From Luteolibacter yonseiensis (lineage in GTDB: Bacteria > Verrucomicrobiota > Verrucomicrobiia > Verrucomicrobiales > Akkermansiaceae), in contig NZ_JAENIK010000012.1 of NCBI RefSeq assembly GCF_016595465.1, positions 124,001 to 188,000 of the forward strand: a DNA stretch of 64,000 bases, given 5' to 3'. Shown here piece after piece: positions 1 through 7,614 of this stretch; positions within the stretch are counted from its first letter, which is position 1; every line of letters begins with the position of its first letter. The translations under genes were made by a program, and so were the position numbers. The notes beneath the pieces were generated by a model. It saw only the letters and a program-made list of their open reading frames with translations. It made no database searches and was not told where the DNA came from.

Positions 1-422
1 CCGAAACGCATCGTGGTGCGGTAGAAATGGTCCACGAGGCGGCCCGGGGTGGCGACGACGATATCGGCACCGGCGGCGAGCGCTTCTGACTGGGCTCCAA
101 GGCCGACGCCGCCGTAGAGCAGGGCGACCTTCATGCCGGTGTGCTTGCCGTATTTTTCAAATTGTTCGGCGACCTGGTGGGCCAGTTCGCGCGTGGGTTC
201 GAGCACGAGAATCTGCGGTTTTCCCATCTTTTCCACTTTGGAAAGGGAGGGCAGCGCGAACGCCGCCGTCTTGCCGGTTCCCGTCTGGGACGCGCCGATG
301 ACGTCTTTCCCCTCGAGAATAATCGGAATCGCCTGCGCCTGAATCGGTGTAGGTGTGGTGTAACCGGATTGCTCGATGGCTTCCAGAACGGCTGCGGAGA
401 GCCCAAGTGTGTCAAATCCCAT
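1..422 (-). CDS. DEAD-box RNA helicase, N-terminal part (cut by window edge)
   Basis: ATP-dependent RNA helicase; the family remodels structured RNA in ribosome assembly or mRNA decay. The visible 140 residues carry the Q motif (GYTTPTPIQ, residues 20-28), Walker A/motif I (ASQTGTGKT, 44-52), motif Ia (PTRELA, 76-81) and motif Ib (TPGR, 125-128). Motif II (DEAD) and the second RecA domain lie beyond the window. The ATG at 422 begins MGFDTLGLS, the usual short lead-in to the Q motif, so I prefer it. It is divergent from the WXG100-like gene across about 160 bp. RhlE or DbpA subtypes cannot be told apart from this fragment. Confidence 0.93.
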   Translation of the reverse strand, partial: MGFDTLGLSAAVLEAIEQSGYTTPTPIQAQAIPIILEGKDVIGASQTGTGKTAAFALPSLSKVEKMGKPQILVLEPTRELAHQVAEQFEKYGKHTGMKVALLYGGVGLGAQSEALAAGADIVVATPGRLVDHFYRTTMRF

Positions 423-583
423 GCGGCGGCCTAGGTAATGGGCCGCGCCTTCCGGGTCAAGATGCGATTCTCACGTGAAAAATCACGCATCGGCCCGAAA
501 ATTGTAAAGGAATGGAAAATGCGGTTGGCACCATGCGCGAAAAGGTCTGTTATTCATGGAGAAGGTCAACCTCCCCGAATCCC

Positions 584-856
584 ATGTCACAGGCCATCAT
601 CGACCCCGAGGAAGTCCGGCGTTTCGCCGCGGAGCTGAAGCGCTTCAACGGCGACCTGCGCGAGCGAACCGGCTCGCTGATGGCCCGCTTCACCGCGCTT
701 GGCGACACCTGGCAGGATCAGGAACAGGAAAAATTCTCCGCCGAGTTCATCCAGCTCATGAAGACATTGAAATCATTTCTGGAGCTCTCCGACCGGCACA
801 CCCCCTACCTCCTGCGCAAGGCGGAACGCATCCAGCAGTACCTCGACCAGCGCTGA
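584..856 (+). CDS. WXG100-like small helical protein (ESX/T7SS-substrate-like)
   Basis: 90-residue, predicted all-helical protein with a central turn TWQDQEQEKF (about residues 46-55) between two helices. Size, helical hairpin and the W at the turn match WXG100/ESX proteins, small substrates or co-substrates of FtsK/SpoIIIE-type type VII secretion ATPases. The motif here is W-x-D rather than strict W-x-G, and I see no clear YxxxD/E export motif at the C terminus. It is the first gene of a tight four-gene run ending in an EssC-like ATPase, which supports the call. No strong Shine-Dalgarno precedes 584; an in-frame ATG at 512 would add 24 residues of unconvincing sequence. Family membership is an inference. 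Confidence 0.72.
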   Translation: MSQAIIDPEEVRRFAAELKRFNGDLRERTGSLMARFTALGDTWQDQEQEKFSAEFIQLMKTLKSFLELSDRHTPYLLRKAERIQQYLDQR

Positions 857-864
857 ATCCCCCG

Positions 865-1389
865 ATGTCCGACCAAGTCCAGATTTCCTCCATTGACGCG
901 CTCGAAGCGTTCCGGGCGGATCTGATCCAATACATCGCCAAGGCGCGCGTCGCTCTGGAGGACATGGAGGGCGACGTCCGCCGGACACGGACATGGCTGG
1001 ATACCGACCGCACGCAATACTGGGGAGGGCAGATGAAATTGTGGACCAAGAACCTCCATCAGGCCGAAGAGGAGCTCTACAGCGCGAATCTGACAAATCC
1101 CCAGGCCAGCAACGCGTTTCAGAAAATGGCGGTGCTCAAGGCACGCCGGAAAGTCGAGGATGCGGAGGAGAAGCTGCGCGTGCTCAAGAAGTGGCGGCAG
1201 ACGTTCGAAAACCGGGCCACGCCCCTGCTGCGCCAGTTGGATCCCATGTTCTTCCTCGTCGGCCAGCAACTGCCGAAGGGAGTGCATTCTTTGGGCGAGT
1301 CGATCAAGGCCCTTCAGGCCTATGCCGAGAAAGCCGCTCCGGCGCCGTCTTCCGCCCCGGCTCCGCCCGAACAAGGAGGTGGACCATGA
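865..1389 (+). CDS. Coiled-coil hypothetical protein of the T7SS-like locus
   Basis: 174 residues starting MSDQVQISSIDALEAF, almost entirely charged helix with long coiled-coil character (about residues 20-125: many E/K/R with spaced L/A). A proline/alanine-rich tail follows (APAPSSAPAPP near 158-168). No signal peptide or membrane segment. It starts 8 bp after the WXG100-like gene and its stop overlaps the next ATG (ATGA), so it is translationally coupled. I do not recognise the family. Size and shape suggest a second ESX-like helical partner, a chaperone or a structural protein of the secretion complex, but no motif proves this. Confidence 0.75.
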   Translation: MSDQVQISSIDALEAFRADLIQYIAKARVALEDMEGDVRRTRTWLDTDRTQYWGGQMKLWTKNLHQAEEELYSANLTNPQASNAFQKMAVLKARRKVEDAEEKLRVLKKWRQTFENRATPLLRQLDPMFFLVGQQLPKGVHSLGESIKALQAYAEKAAPAPSSAPAPPEQGGGP

Positions 1390-1598
1390 GCATGTCCGGC
1401 AGCAAGGGCCTGCTCACGCTGGCCACACGCAATCTTCAGGCCCGCTGGGAAGAGACCCGTTTCTCGTGGCGGGACCGCAAGGCCCGGGAGTTCGAGGAAT
1501 TGTATCTTGAAGAGCTGATGACGAGTGTGAATTCCGCGCTCCGCGTCATCGACGAACTCGATAAATTGTTAGAGAAAGTTCATGCAGACTGCGAGTGA
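1386..1598 (+). CDS. Small hypothetical protein of the T7SS-like locus
   Basis: 70 residues beginning MSMSGSKGLLTLATRNLQ, a basic N-terminal helix followed by an acidic helix (EFEELYLEELMTSVNSALRVIDELDKLLEK). The Shine-Dalgarno AAGGAGG lies about 9 bases upstream, inside the end of the preceding gene, which strongly supports the start. It overlaps the upstream gene by 4 nt and the ATPase gene by 17 nt, so four products appear to be made from one coupled transcript. No recognised domain; too short for the classic WXG100 fold. An accessory helical subunit or adaptor of the ATPase is possible but unproven. Confidence 0.75.
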   Translation: MSMSGSKGLLTLATRNLQARWEETRFSWRDRKAREFEELYLEELMTSVNSALRVIDELDKLLEKVHADCE

Positions 1599-4500
1599 AT
1601 CCATCGCCTTTGGTGCCGTGCGGGCGCAGCTCGGGCTCCTTGAATCCGCCATCGCCGCCGTGACGGAAAGCGAGCGGGAACTGATCAGGAACCGGGCGGA
1701 ACGCCATACCACCGTGCGCCGGGAGATCATCCGGCGTGAGGAGGGTGACGCCGGAAAGGCCGAGTCCCGGTTGCGGGAACTCGCGTCCCAACGGACGCAC
1801 GACCTCGAACTGGAGGATGCGGCATACGAAACACGCAAGCTGCGGATCCAAACCGCCTACCATGCCGGCCGCTCGTCGTTGTCAGACAAAACGCAAGGCG
1901 CGAAGGACCGCCGAATCGGCCAGGTGCATGGCACCATCATGCGCAACAGGCAGGCCCGCGAGCAGGAACTCGCGGAAGCCAAAGAAGCGCACCTGTCATT
2001 TCAAAAGTTGCTGGACGAGGACCGGACAATCCGTCGCGAGCTGAGGAAATCCGTGCTCGCCGCGTTTCGCAGCTACCGGCCTCTGCTGGAGAGCCGCTTC
2101 CACAGCAGATCTGGAGAGGGGGAATCCGGAGTTCCGGACCGGCTGCGGCAAGGCGCGTTGGACAAGCTGGCGGATTCCCGGAACGCGCTGGAAGCGGCGC
2201 GCGGGCTGCCCCTGCCGAAATTTTTCCGCTACGTGCCCATGAGCCTGCTTCTGGCGGTGATCGCCGGCATGCATGTCTGGTATGCCATGCGTCCGGGCGC
2301 GGCGGGATTCGGCCCTGTCATGCCGTCACTTGTGATTTCCGCTGTGGTGGTGATCACGCTCTGGTTGATCGGCTTGCTCACCTCGCTCGCCACCATCCGG
2401 CGGGCGGCGGCGTCTCTGAACGCCGCGGGTGCTTTGGAGGTTTCCGCGGAAAAAGAGTCCGCGGCACGGCTTGCCGCACTGGAGACCGAGATCCATGAAG
2501 AGCATGAGGCGGAGGGCAAGAATCTCAGCGAGACCTTCCGTGAATCCGATACCGAGTGGAAAGCCCGCCTTGCCGAGGGACAGCAAAAACTCGAACGCCA
2601 GTTCGCCAGGCTTCCGGCTATGGCTGAGAAACTCCACGTCCGCAGGCTGGCGAAGATCGCCGCCGCATATGAGCAGGCGCTCGTGCGGGCCCGGTCCGAT
2701 GCGGATGAACGCACTCGTATGGCGGAGTCCGCCAGAGCCCGGCTGAACGAAGCGATCGACGCGAATGTGGACGCGAAGATTTCCGCGCTGTCGGAACCGT
2801 GGGCGAGGGAAGTGATTCCGACGTATTCGTCATTGGTCGCCTTGGAAAACAAATCGCATTCGCAGTTCCCGGCATGGACGACAGGAGTTTGTGAAAACTG
2901 GACTCCTCCTGCCGATGCGCCGGATGCGGTCCGGATCGGCGGCATGCCGGTGGACGTTTCGACATTCGTGGGCGGGTTGCCGCATGATGCCCGTCTCGCA
3001 CTACCGGATGCCGGGAAACTCAGTGTCCCATTTTCACTGGGCTTTCCGGAACACGGTTCGCTGCTGTTGGAAAGCGATGGGGCGGGCGAGGCGACGCGGG
3101 TCCTCGGTGGCATCGCACTGCGGCTGCTGGCCGCCCATCCTCCCGGGCGCGCTTCATTTGTTTTCATCGATCCCGTGGGGCTTGGCAAAGACTTCGCCGG
3201 GTTGATGCATCTCGCGGACTATGAGGAAACGCTCATCCACCACCGCATCTGGACACAGGGCACGCAGATCGAGGAACGTCTGGCCGAACTGAACGAACAC
3301 ATCGAGAAGGTCATCCAGATGTATCTCCGCAACGAGTATGCCACGCTCGCGGAATACAATGAACAAGCCGGAACGATCGCTGAAAAGTCGCGCTTCCTGG
3401 TCATCGCGGGATTTCCTGCGGCGTTCAGTGAGACGGCCTGCAGGCGGTTGCTGTCCATCGCTTCCAGCGGCCCGCGCTGTGGCGTGCATCTGCTCATCCA
3501 GCGGGACATGCGCGTGCCGTTCGCCGATGTGGCGCTGGAGCATGAACTCCGCCGCGCCTGCCTTCGGGTGGGTTTGAAGGACGGTGTGTTCCACCTGGCG
3601 GACGCTCCACATGGCGCGGATGTGGTGGTGTTCGACCCGCCTCCGACGGCGGAAGACGCGGTCACGCTGGTGCACCGCATCGGCAAGGCGAGCATCGATT
3701 CGAACCGGGTGCAGGTACCGTTTTCACACATCGCGCCCCCGGCTGGCGAGGTCTGGAAATCGGTGACCACTGAAGAACTCCGCGTCCCCATCGGCCGCAC
3801 GGGGGCGAAGAAGCTCCAGATGCTCGCCATCGGCAAGGGAACCCGCCAGCACGCTCTGGTCGCGGGCAAGACCGGCTCGGGAAAATCCACTTTGTTCCAC
3901 GTCATTATTACGAACCTCGCGCTGTGGAGCAGCCCGGAGGAGGTGGAGTTCTATCTCATCGATTTCAAAAAAGGCGTGGAATTCAAATGCTACGCCGAGA
4001 AGCAGCTGCCGCACGCGCGCGTCATCGCCATCGAGAGCGACCGTGCGTTCGCGCTCAGCGTGCTCCAGCGCATCGATGCGGAGCTGAAGCACCGTGGAGA
4101 GCTTTTCCGCAAGGCCGGGGCACAGGATCTGGCCGGCTACAAGCGCGCTCCCGGCCATGAACCGATGCCCCGGAGCCTGTTGTTGATCGACGAATTCCAG
4201 GAATTCTTCACCGAAGACGATGCGGTGGCCCAGGAGGCGTCCCTTCTCCTGGACCGCATCGTCCGGCAGGGCCGGGCCTTCGGCATCCACGTCATCCTCG
4301 GTTCCCAAACGTTGGGCGGAGCCTACACGCTTGCCCGCGCTACGCTGGGACAGATGGTCATCCGCATCGCGCTCCAGTGCAATGAGGCGGACGCGCATCT
4401 CATCATGGATGACGACAATCCCGCACCGAGGATGCTCACCCGTCCGGGCGAGGGAATCTACAACGACCAGGCCGGGGCGTTGGCGGCGAACAGTCCGTTC

Positions 4501-5436
4501 CAGATCGTCTGGTTGCCGGAAGACGAACGGGACGCCGTGCTGGACCAGGTGAACGCGCTCGCGAGAAAGGATGGCCGGGTGCCGCAGATCCCGCTGGTTT
4601 TCGAGGGGAATGCTCCGGCGGACATCCGGGCCAATCAGACGATCAAGGAACTGCGGACCAACACGCCAACCGCCCGCCCGGTGAAAGCCCGGAGCTGGCT
4701 CGGTGCTCCCAATTCCATCAAGGGGCCGACGGAAGCCGTCTTCCAGCGCCAGAGCGGCAGCCACCTGCTGGCCGTCGGCCAGTCGTCGGAGCGGGCATTG
4801 TCCTTGCTCGCCATCAGCATCGTGGCGCTCGCCGCACAGTACCCGGCAGGGCAGGTGGAGTTCGTGGTGCTTGATCCCCATGCGTATGATAATGGATCCG
4901 GCGGGTGTTTCCAAAAAATCGCCTCAGGGCTTTCTCAAAAAATCCGTATCGGCGGTCTGGCGGAGATCCCCTCGCTGCTCGGAGAATTGGCGTCCGAGCT
5001 GGAAGCCCGCGCACCCTCGTCCGGCCGGGCGGCACCGGAGGTGTTTCTCATCATTCACGATCTGCAGCGTTTCAAATCACTTCGACCTGATGACGAGTTC
5101 CGCTTTTCGATGGATGAGGACTCCGCAGTCACTCCGGCACAAGCTCTCGCGAACTTGTTGGGGGAGGGGGGGGCCGTGGGCATGCATGTCCTGGCTTCAA
5201 TCGATACCTGGAACAACGTGAGCCGCTGGATACCAAGAAAACTGCTGGCGGAGTTTGAAATGCGGGTGTTGTTCCAGATGAGCGCGGGTGATTCCTCGAA
5301 CCTCATCGATTCCCCCGCCGCGGCGACGCTCGGCCTGCATCGGGCCCTTTTCCACAACGAGCACCACGGCACGTTGGAAACCTTCAGACCCTATGCGATG
5401 CCGGATGACGAGTGGCTGGCCGGGGATGAATCATGA
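1582..5436 (+). CDS. FtsK/SpoIIIE-family ATPase, EssC/EccC-like (T7SS-like motor)
   Basis: 1284-residue membrane ATPase. Residues 1-210 are charged coiled coil, followed by two membrane helices (about 220-238 and 249-272) and another coiled coil to about 400. Three FtsK-like modules follow. Module 1 is degenerate: LLLESDGAGE near 494 replaces Walker A and VIAGFP near 607 replaces Walker B. Module 2 is intact, with Walker A GKTGSGKS (762-769) and Walker B LLLIDEF (866-872). Module 3 is degenerate, with VGQSSERAL near 1065 and IIHDL near 1157. Two membrane helices plus three tandem ATPase modules is the architecture of EssC/EccC, although there the first module usually keeps key residues. There is no FtsK gamma DNA-binding domain, which argues against a DNA translocase. 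It overlaps the 70-aa gene by 17 nt. Confidence 0.85.
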   Translation: MQTASESIAFGAVRAQLGLLESAIAAVTESERELIRNRAERHTTVRREIIRREEGDAGKAESRLRELASQRTHDLELEDAAYETRKLRIQTAYHAGRSSLSDKTQGAKDRRIGQVHGTIMRNRQAREQELAEAKEAHLSFQKLLDEDRTIRRELRKSVLAAFRSYRPLLESRFHSRSGEGESGVPDRLRQGALDKLADSRNALEAARGLPLPKFFRYVPMSLLLAVIAGMHVWYAMRPGAAGFGPVMPSLVISAVVVITLWLIGLLTSLATIRRAAASLNAAGALEVSAEKESAARLAALETEIHEEHEAEGKNLSETFRESDTEWKARLAEGQQKLERQFARLPAMAEKLHVRRLAKIAAAYEQALVRARSDADERTRMAESARARLNEAIDANVDAKISALSEPWAREVIPTYSSLVALENKSHSQFPAWTTGVCENWTPPADAPDAVRIGGMPVDVSTFVGGLPHDARLALPDAGKLSVPFSLGFPEHGSLLLESDGAGEATRVLGGIALRLLAAHPPGRASFVFIDPVGLGKDFAGLMHLADYEETLIHHRIWTQGTQIEERLAELNEHIEKVIQMYLRNEYATLAEYNEQAGTIAEKSRFLVIAGFPAAFSETACRRLLSIASSGPRCGVHLLIQRDMRVPFADVALEHELRRACLRVGLKDGVFHLADAPHGADVVVFDPPPTAEDAVTLVHRIGKASIDSNRVQVPFSHIAPPAGEVWKSVTTEELRVPIGRTGAKKLQMLAIGKGTRQHALVAGKTGSGKSTLFHVIITNLALWSSPEEVEFYLIDFKKGVEFKCYAEKQLPHARVIAIESDRAFALSVLQRIDAELKHRGELFRKAGAQDLAGYKRAPGHEPMPRSLLLIDEFQEFFTEDDAVAQEASLLLDRIVRQGRAFGIHVILGSQTLGGAYTLARATLGQMVIRIALQCNEADAHLIMDDDNPAPRMLTRPGEGIYNDQAGALAANSPFQIVWLPEDERDAVLDQVNALARKDGRVPQIPLVFEGNAPADIRANQTIKELRTNTPTARPVKARSWLGAPNSIKGPTEAVFQRQSGSHLLAVGQSSERALSLLAISIVALAAQYPAGQVEFVVLDPHAYDNGSGGCFQKIASGLSQKIRIGGLAEIPSLLGELASELEARAPSSGRAAPEVFLIIHDLQRFKSLRPDDEFRFSMDEDSAVTPAQALANLLGEGGAVGMHVLASIDTWNNVSRWIPRKLLAEFEMRVLFQMSAGDSSNLIDSPAAATLGLHRALFHNEHHGTLETFRPYAMPDDEWLAGDES

Positions 5437-5494
5437 CGGATGATGTTGCGTTGGTTGGCTTGCCCGTCGGTTGCCGGACAGTTAGAACGAGGCG

Positions 5495-6808
5495 ATGAGC
5501 GAAGCCACACCGCCAGACGTCCCCGGTTTCCGTGAAGCGCTCCGCTTCTGGTGGAAGCTCGGCTGGATCAGCTTCGGCGGACCGGCCGGGCAGGTGGCGA
5601 TCATGCACAAGGAGATCGTCGAGCGGCGGCGGTGGCTTTCCGAAGATCATTTCCTGCATGCCCTGAATTTCTGCATGCTGCTGCCGGGACCGGAGGCGCA
5701 ACAGCTCGCCACCTATCTCGGCTGGCGGCTGCATGGCGCGCGCGGCGGAATCGCGGCCGGTGTGCTTTTTGTTCTGCCGTCGGTATTCATTCTGTTGGGG
5801 CTGAGCTGGCTTTACATGGAAGGTGGCGATATCGGCTGGGTGAACGGGATTTTCCACGGACTGATGGCGGCGGTGATCGCGATCGTCTTCTCCGCGGTGA
5901 AGCGGATCGGCTCGAAGGCTCTGAAGTCGCCGGTACTATGGGCATTGGCCGGCCTTTCGTTCGTGGCGATCTTTCACTACAAGATCTCCTTCGTGATCAT
6001 CATCCTCGCGGCTGGCTGCATCGGCTTCGCCGGGGGGAAATTCCTCCCCAAGCAATTTCCGACCGGCAATGGCCACGGAAATACGGGCGAGGGGAGTTTG
6101 CCCGCCGTGGTGCTGCCTCCGGCTCCGCGGGCGGGCGTGGCGCGGACGTTGCTGATTTCGGGAATCTGCCTGACGCTGTGGTGGGTTCCGGTGATCGCGC
6201 TCGGTTTGCTTTTCGGTTGGAAAGGCATCCATTTTCAACAAGGGCTGTTTTTCAGCAAGGCGGCGCTTGTCACCGTCGGCGGGGCGTATGCGGTGCTGCC
6301 TTACGTGTCGCAGATGACGGTGGAGAAATTCGGCTGGCTGACCCAGCGGCAGATGATGGCGGGGCTTGGTCTGGCGGAAACGACGCCGGGGCCGTTGATC
6401 ATGGTGCTGCAGTTCGTCGGATTCGTCGCGGCATGGCAGCATCCGGGGGATCTTCCTCCGTTGCTGGCGGCGACCTTGGGGGCCTTGATCACCACCTGGG
6501 TGACCTTTCTGCCGTGTTTCCTGTTTGTCTTCCTCGGAGCGCCGCATGTCGAGGGACTGAGGGCGCGTCCCGGATTGTCCTCCGCCCTGACTGCGATCAC
6601 GGCGGCGGTGGTCGGGGTGATCCTCAATCTGGCGATCTGGTTCGCATGGCACGCCCTGCTTCCGGAGGGCGGTCGCTTCGACTTTTTCGTGGCCGTGGTC
6701 ACTATAGCGGCTTGGCTGGCGATGGAGCGATTCAAGATCGGAGTGATTCCGACTTTGGGAACATGCGCCTTGCTGGGGGTTTTGTGGAATTGCCTGCCAG
6801 TGTCCTGA
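5495..6808 (+). CDS. chrA: Chromate efflux transporter ChrA (two-domain CHR family)
   Basis: 437-residue inner-membrane protein of the CHR superfamily, which exports chromate in exchange for or with protons. Each half carries a CHR domain. The N half has the FGGPAGQVA and LPGPEAQQLATYLGW motifs (about residues 28-36 and 62-76). The C half has VGGAYAVLPYV and ETTPGPLIMVLQFVGF (about 264-310). About ten to eleven hydrophobic segments are visible and the length is typical for the bidomain form. The start GCGATGAGCG lies 58 bp after the ATPase stop. No chrB regulator or other metal gene adjoins it, so the substrate is assigned by family only. Confidence 0.93.
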   Translation: MSEATPPDVPGFREALRFWWKLGWISFGGPAGQVAIMHKEIVERRRWLSEDHFLHALNFCMLLPGPEAQQLATYLGWRLHGARGGIAAGVLFVLPSVFILLGLSWLYMEGGDIGWVNGIFHGLMAAVIAIVFSAVKRIGSKALKSPVLWALAGLSFVAIFHYKISFVIIILAAGCIGFAGGKFLPKQFPTGNGHGNTGEGSLPAVVLPPAPRAGVARTLLISGICLTLWWVPVIALGLLFGWKGIHFQQGLFFSKAALVTVGGAYAVLPYVSQMTVEKFGWLTQRQMMAGLGLAETTPGPLIMVLQFVGFVAAWQHPGDLPPLLAATLGALITTWVTFLPCFLFVFLGAPHVEGLRARPGLSSALTAITAAVVGVILNLAIWFAWHALLPEGGRFDFFVAVVTIAAWLAMERFKIGVIPTLGTCALLGVLWNCLPVS

Positions 6809-6942
6809 GATCCGGGAGTATTTCGTTTCCGACGATTATTCGTGAAAATTTACCATTCGGCTAGTGGCTCTGCCTTGAATGCCTTGTGAAAAAGTCGAAT
6901 CGGTGAAAGACAGCGGCGGCCGAATAAGGTAAAGAGTTCCCA

Positions 6943-7614
6943 ATGTCTGAGGGTGAGGATCAAAAAATGGATGAGCGTGACGCGATCTTGGTGCAGGGCT
7001 ACGCGAAAACACGCAAGAGCCTGATCGCGAAACTGGACAACTGGGAGGACCAGCGGACATGGGATGAATTTTATCAAACCTATTGGCGCTTAATTTATTC
7101 GGTGGCGGTGAAGGCGGGGCTCAGGCAGGACGAGGCGTTTGACTGCGTGCAGGAAACGATCCTGTCCATCGCCAAGCAGAGCAAGAAGAAGCTCTACGAT
7201 CCCGAGCAGGGCTCTTTCAAAACCTGGCTGATGAACATGACGCGCTGGCGCATCAACGACCAGTTCCGCAAGCGCAAGAAGGACACCGCGATGATCACCG
7301 GCGAGTGGGAAAATGATCGGAAAACCGCCGTCATCGACCGCGTGGAAGATCCGAATGGTGACGTTTTGTCCCGTCTGTGGAATGTTGAATGGAAAAAAAA
7401 CGTGGCCGACGCCGCTCTTTCACGTGTGAAGTCCCAGGTTTCTCCGAAGCAGTATCAGATTTTCGATTGCTATGTGATCAAGCAGTGGGACGCGAAACGC
7501 GTTCAGGACCAGCTCAATGTGAGCATGGCCCAGGTTTATTTGGCGAAGCATCGCGTGGGTGCAGTGCTCAAGCGCGAACTCGCCAAGCTCGAAGACGAAG
7601 ACGATGCCGATTAA
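6943..7614 (+). CDS. ECF-type RNA polymerase sigma factor linked to a Ser/Thr kinase
   Basis: 223 residues. Region 2 (about 40-110: YWRLIYSVAV, DEAFDCVQETILSI, TWLMNMTRWRINDQFRKRKK) binds core polymerase and the -10 element. Region 4 (about 165-215: QYQIFDCYVIKQWDAKRV followed by a helix-turn-helix) binds the -35. No anti-sigma gene is next to it. Instead its last 11 nt overlap a Ser/Thr kinase gene, the arrangement of ECF groups thought to be controlled by phosphorylation (for example ECF43). An internal ATG at 6967 (MDERDAIL) is an alternative start. Direct control by the kinase is inferred from position only. Confidence 0.88.
   Translation: MSEGEDQKMDERDAILVQGYAKTRKSLIAKLDNWEDQRTWDEFYQTYWRLIYSVAVKAGLRQDEAFDCVQETILSIAKQSKKKLYDPEQGSFKTWLMNMTRWRINDQFRKRKKDTAMITGEWENDRKTAVIDRVEDPNGDVLSRLWNVEWKKNVADAALSRVKSQVSPKQYQIFDCYVIKQWDAKRVQDQLNVSMAQVYLAKHRVGAVLKRELAKLEDEDDAD

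Noticed and set aside
3724..4914. Minus-strand open frame (396 aa) inside the FtsK-like gene
   Set aside because: Opposite an intact Walker A/B region; no recognisable domain, caused by high GC.
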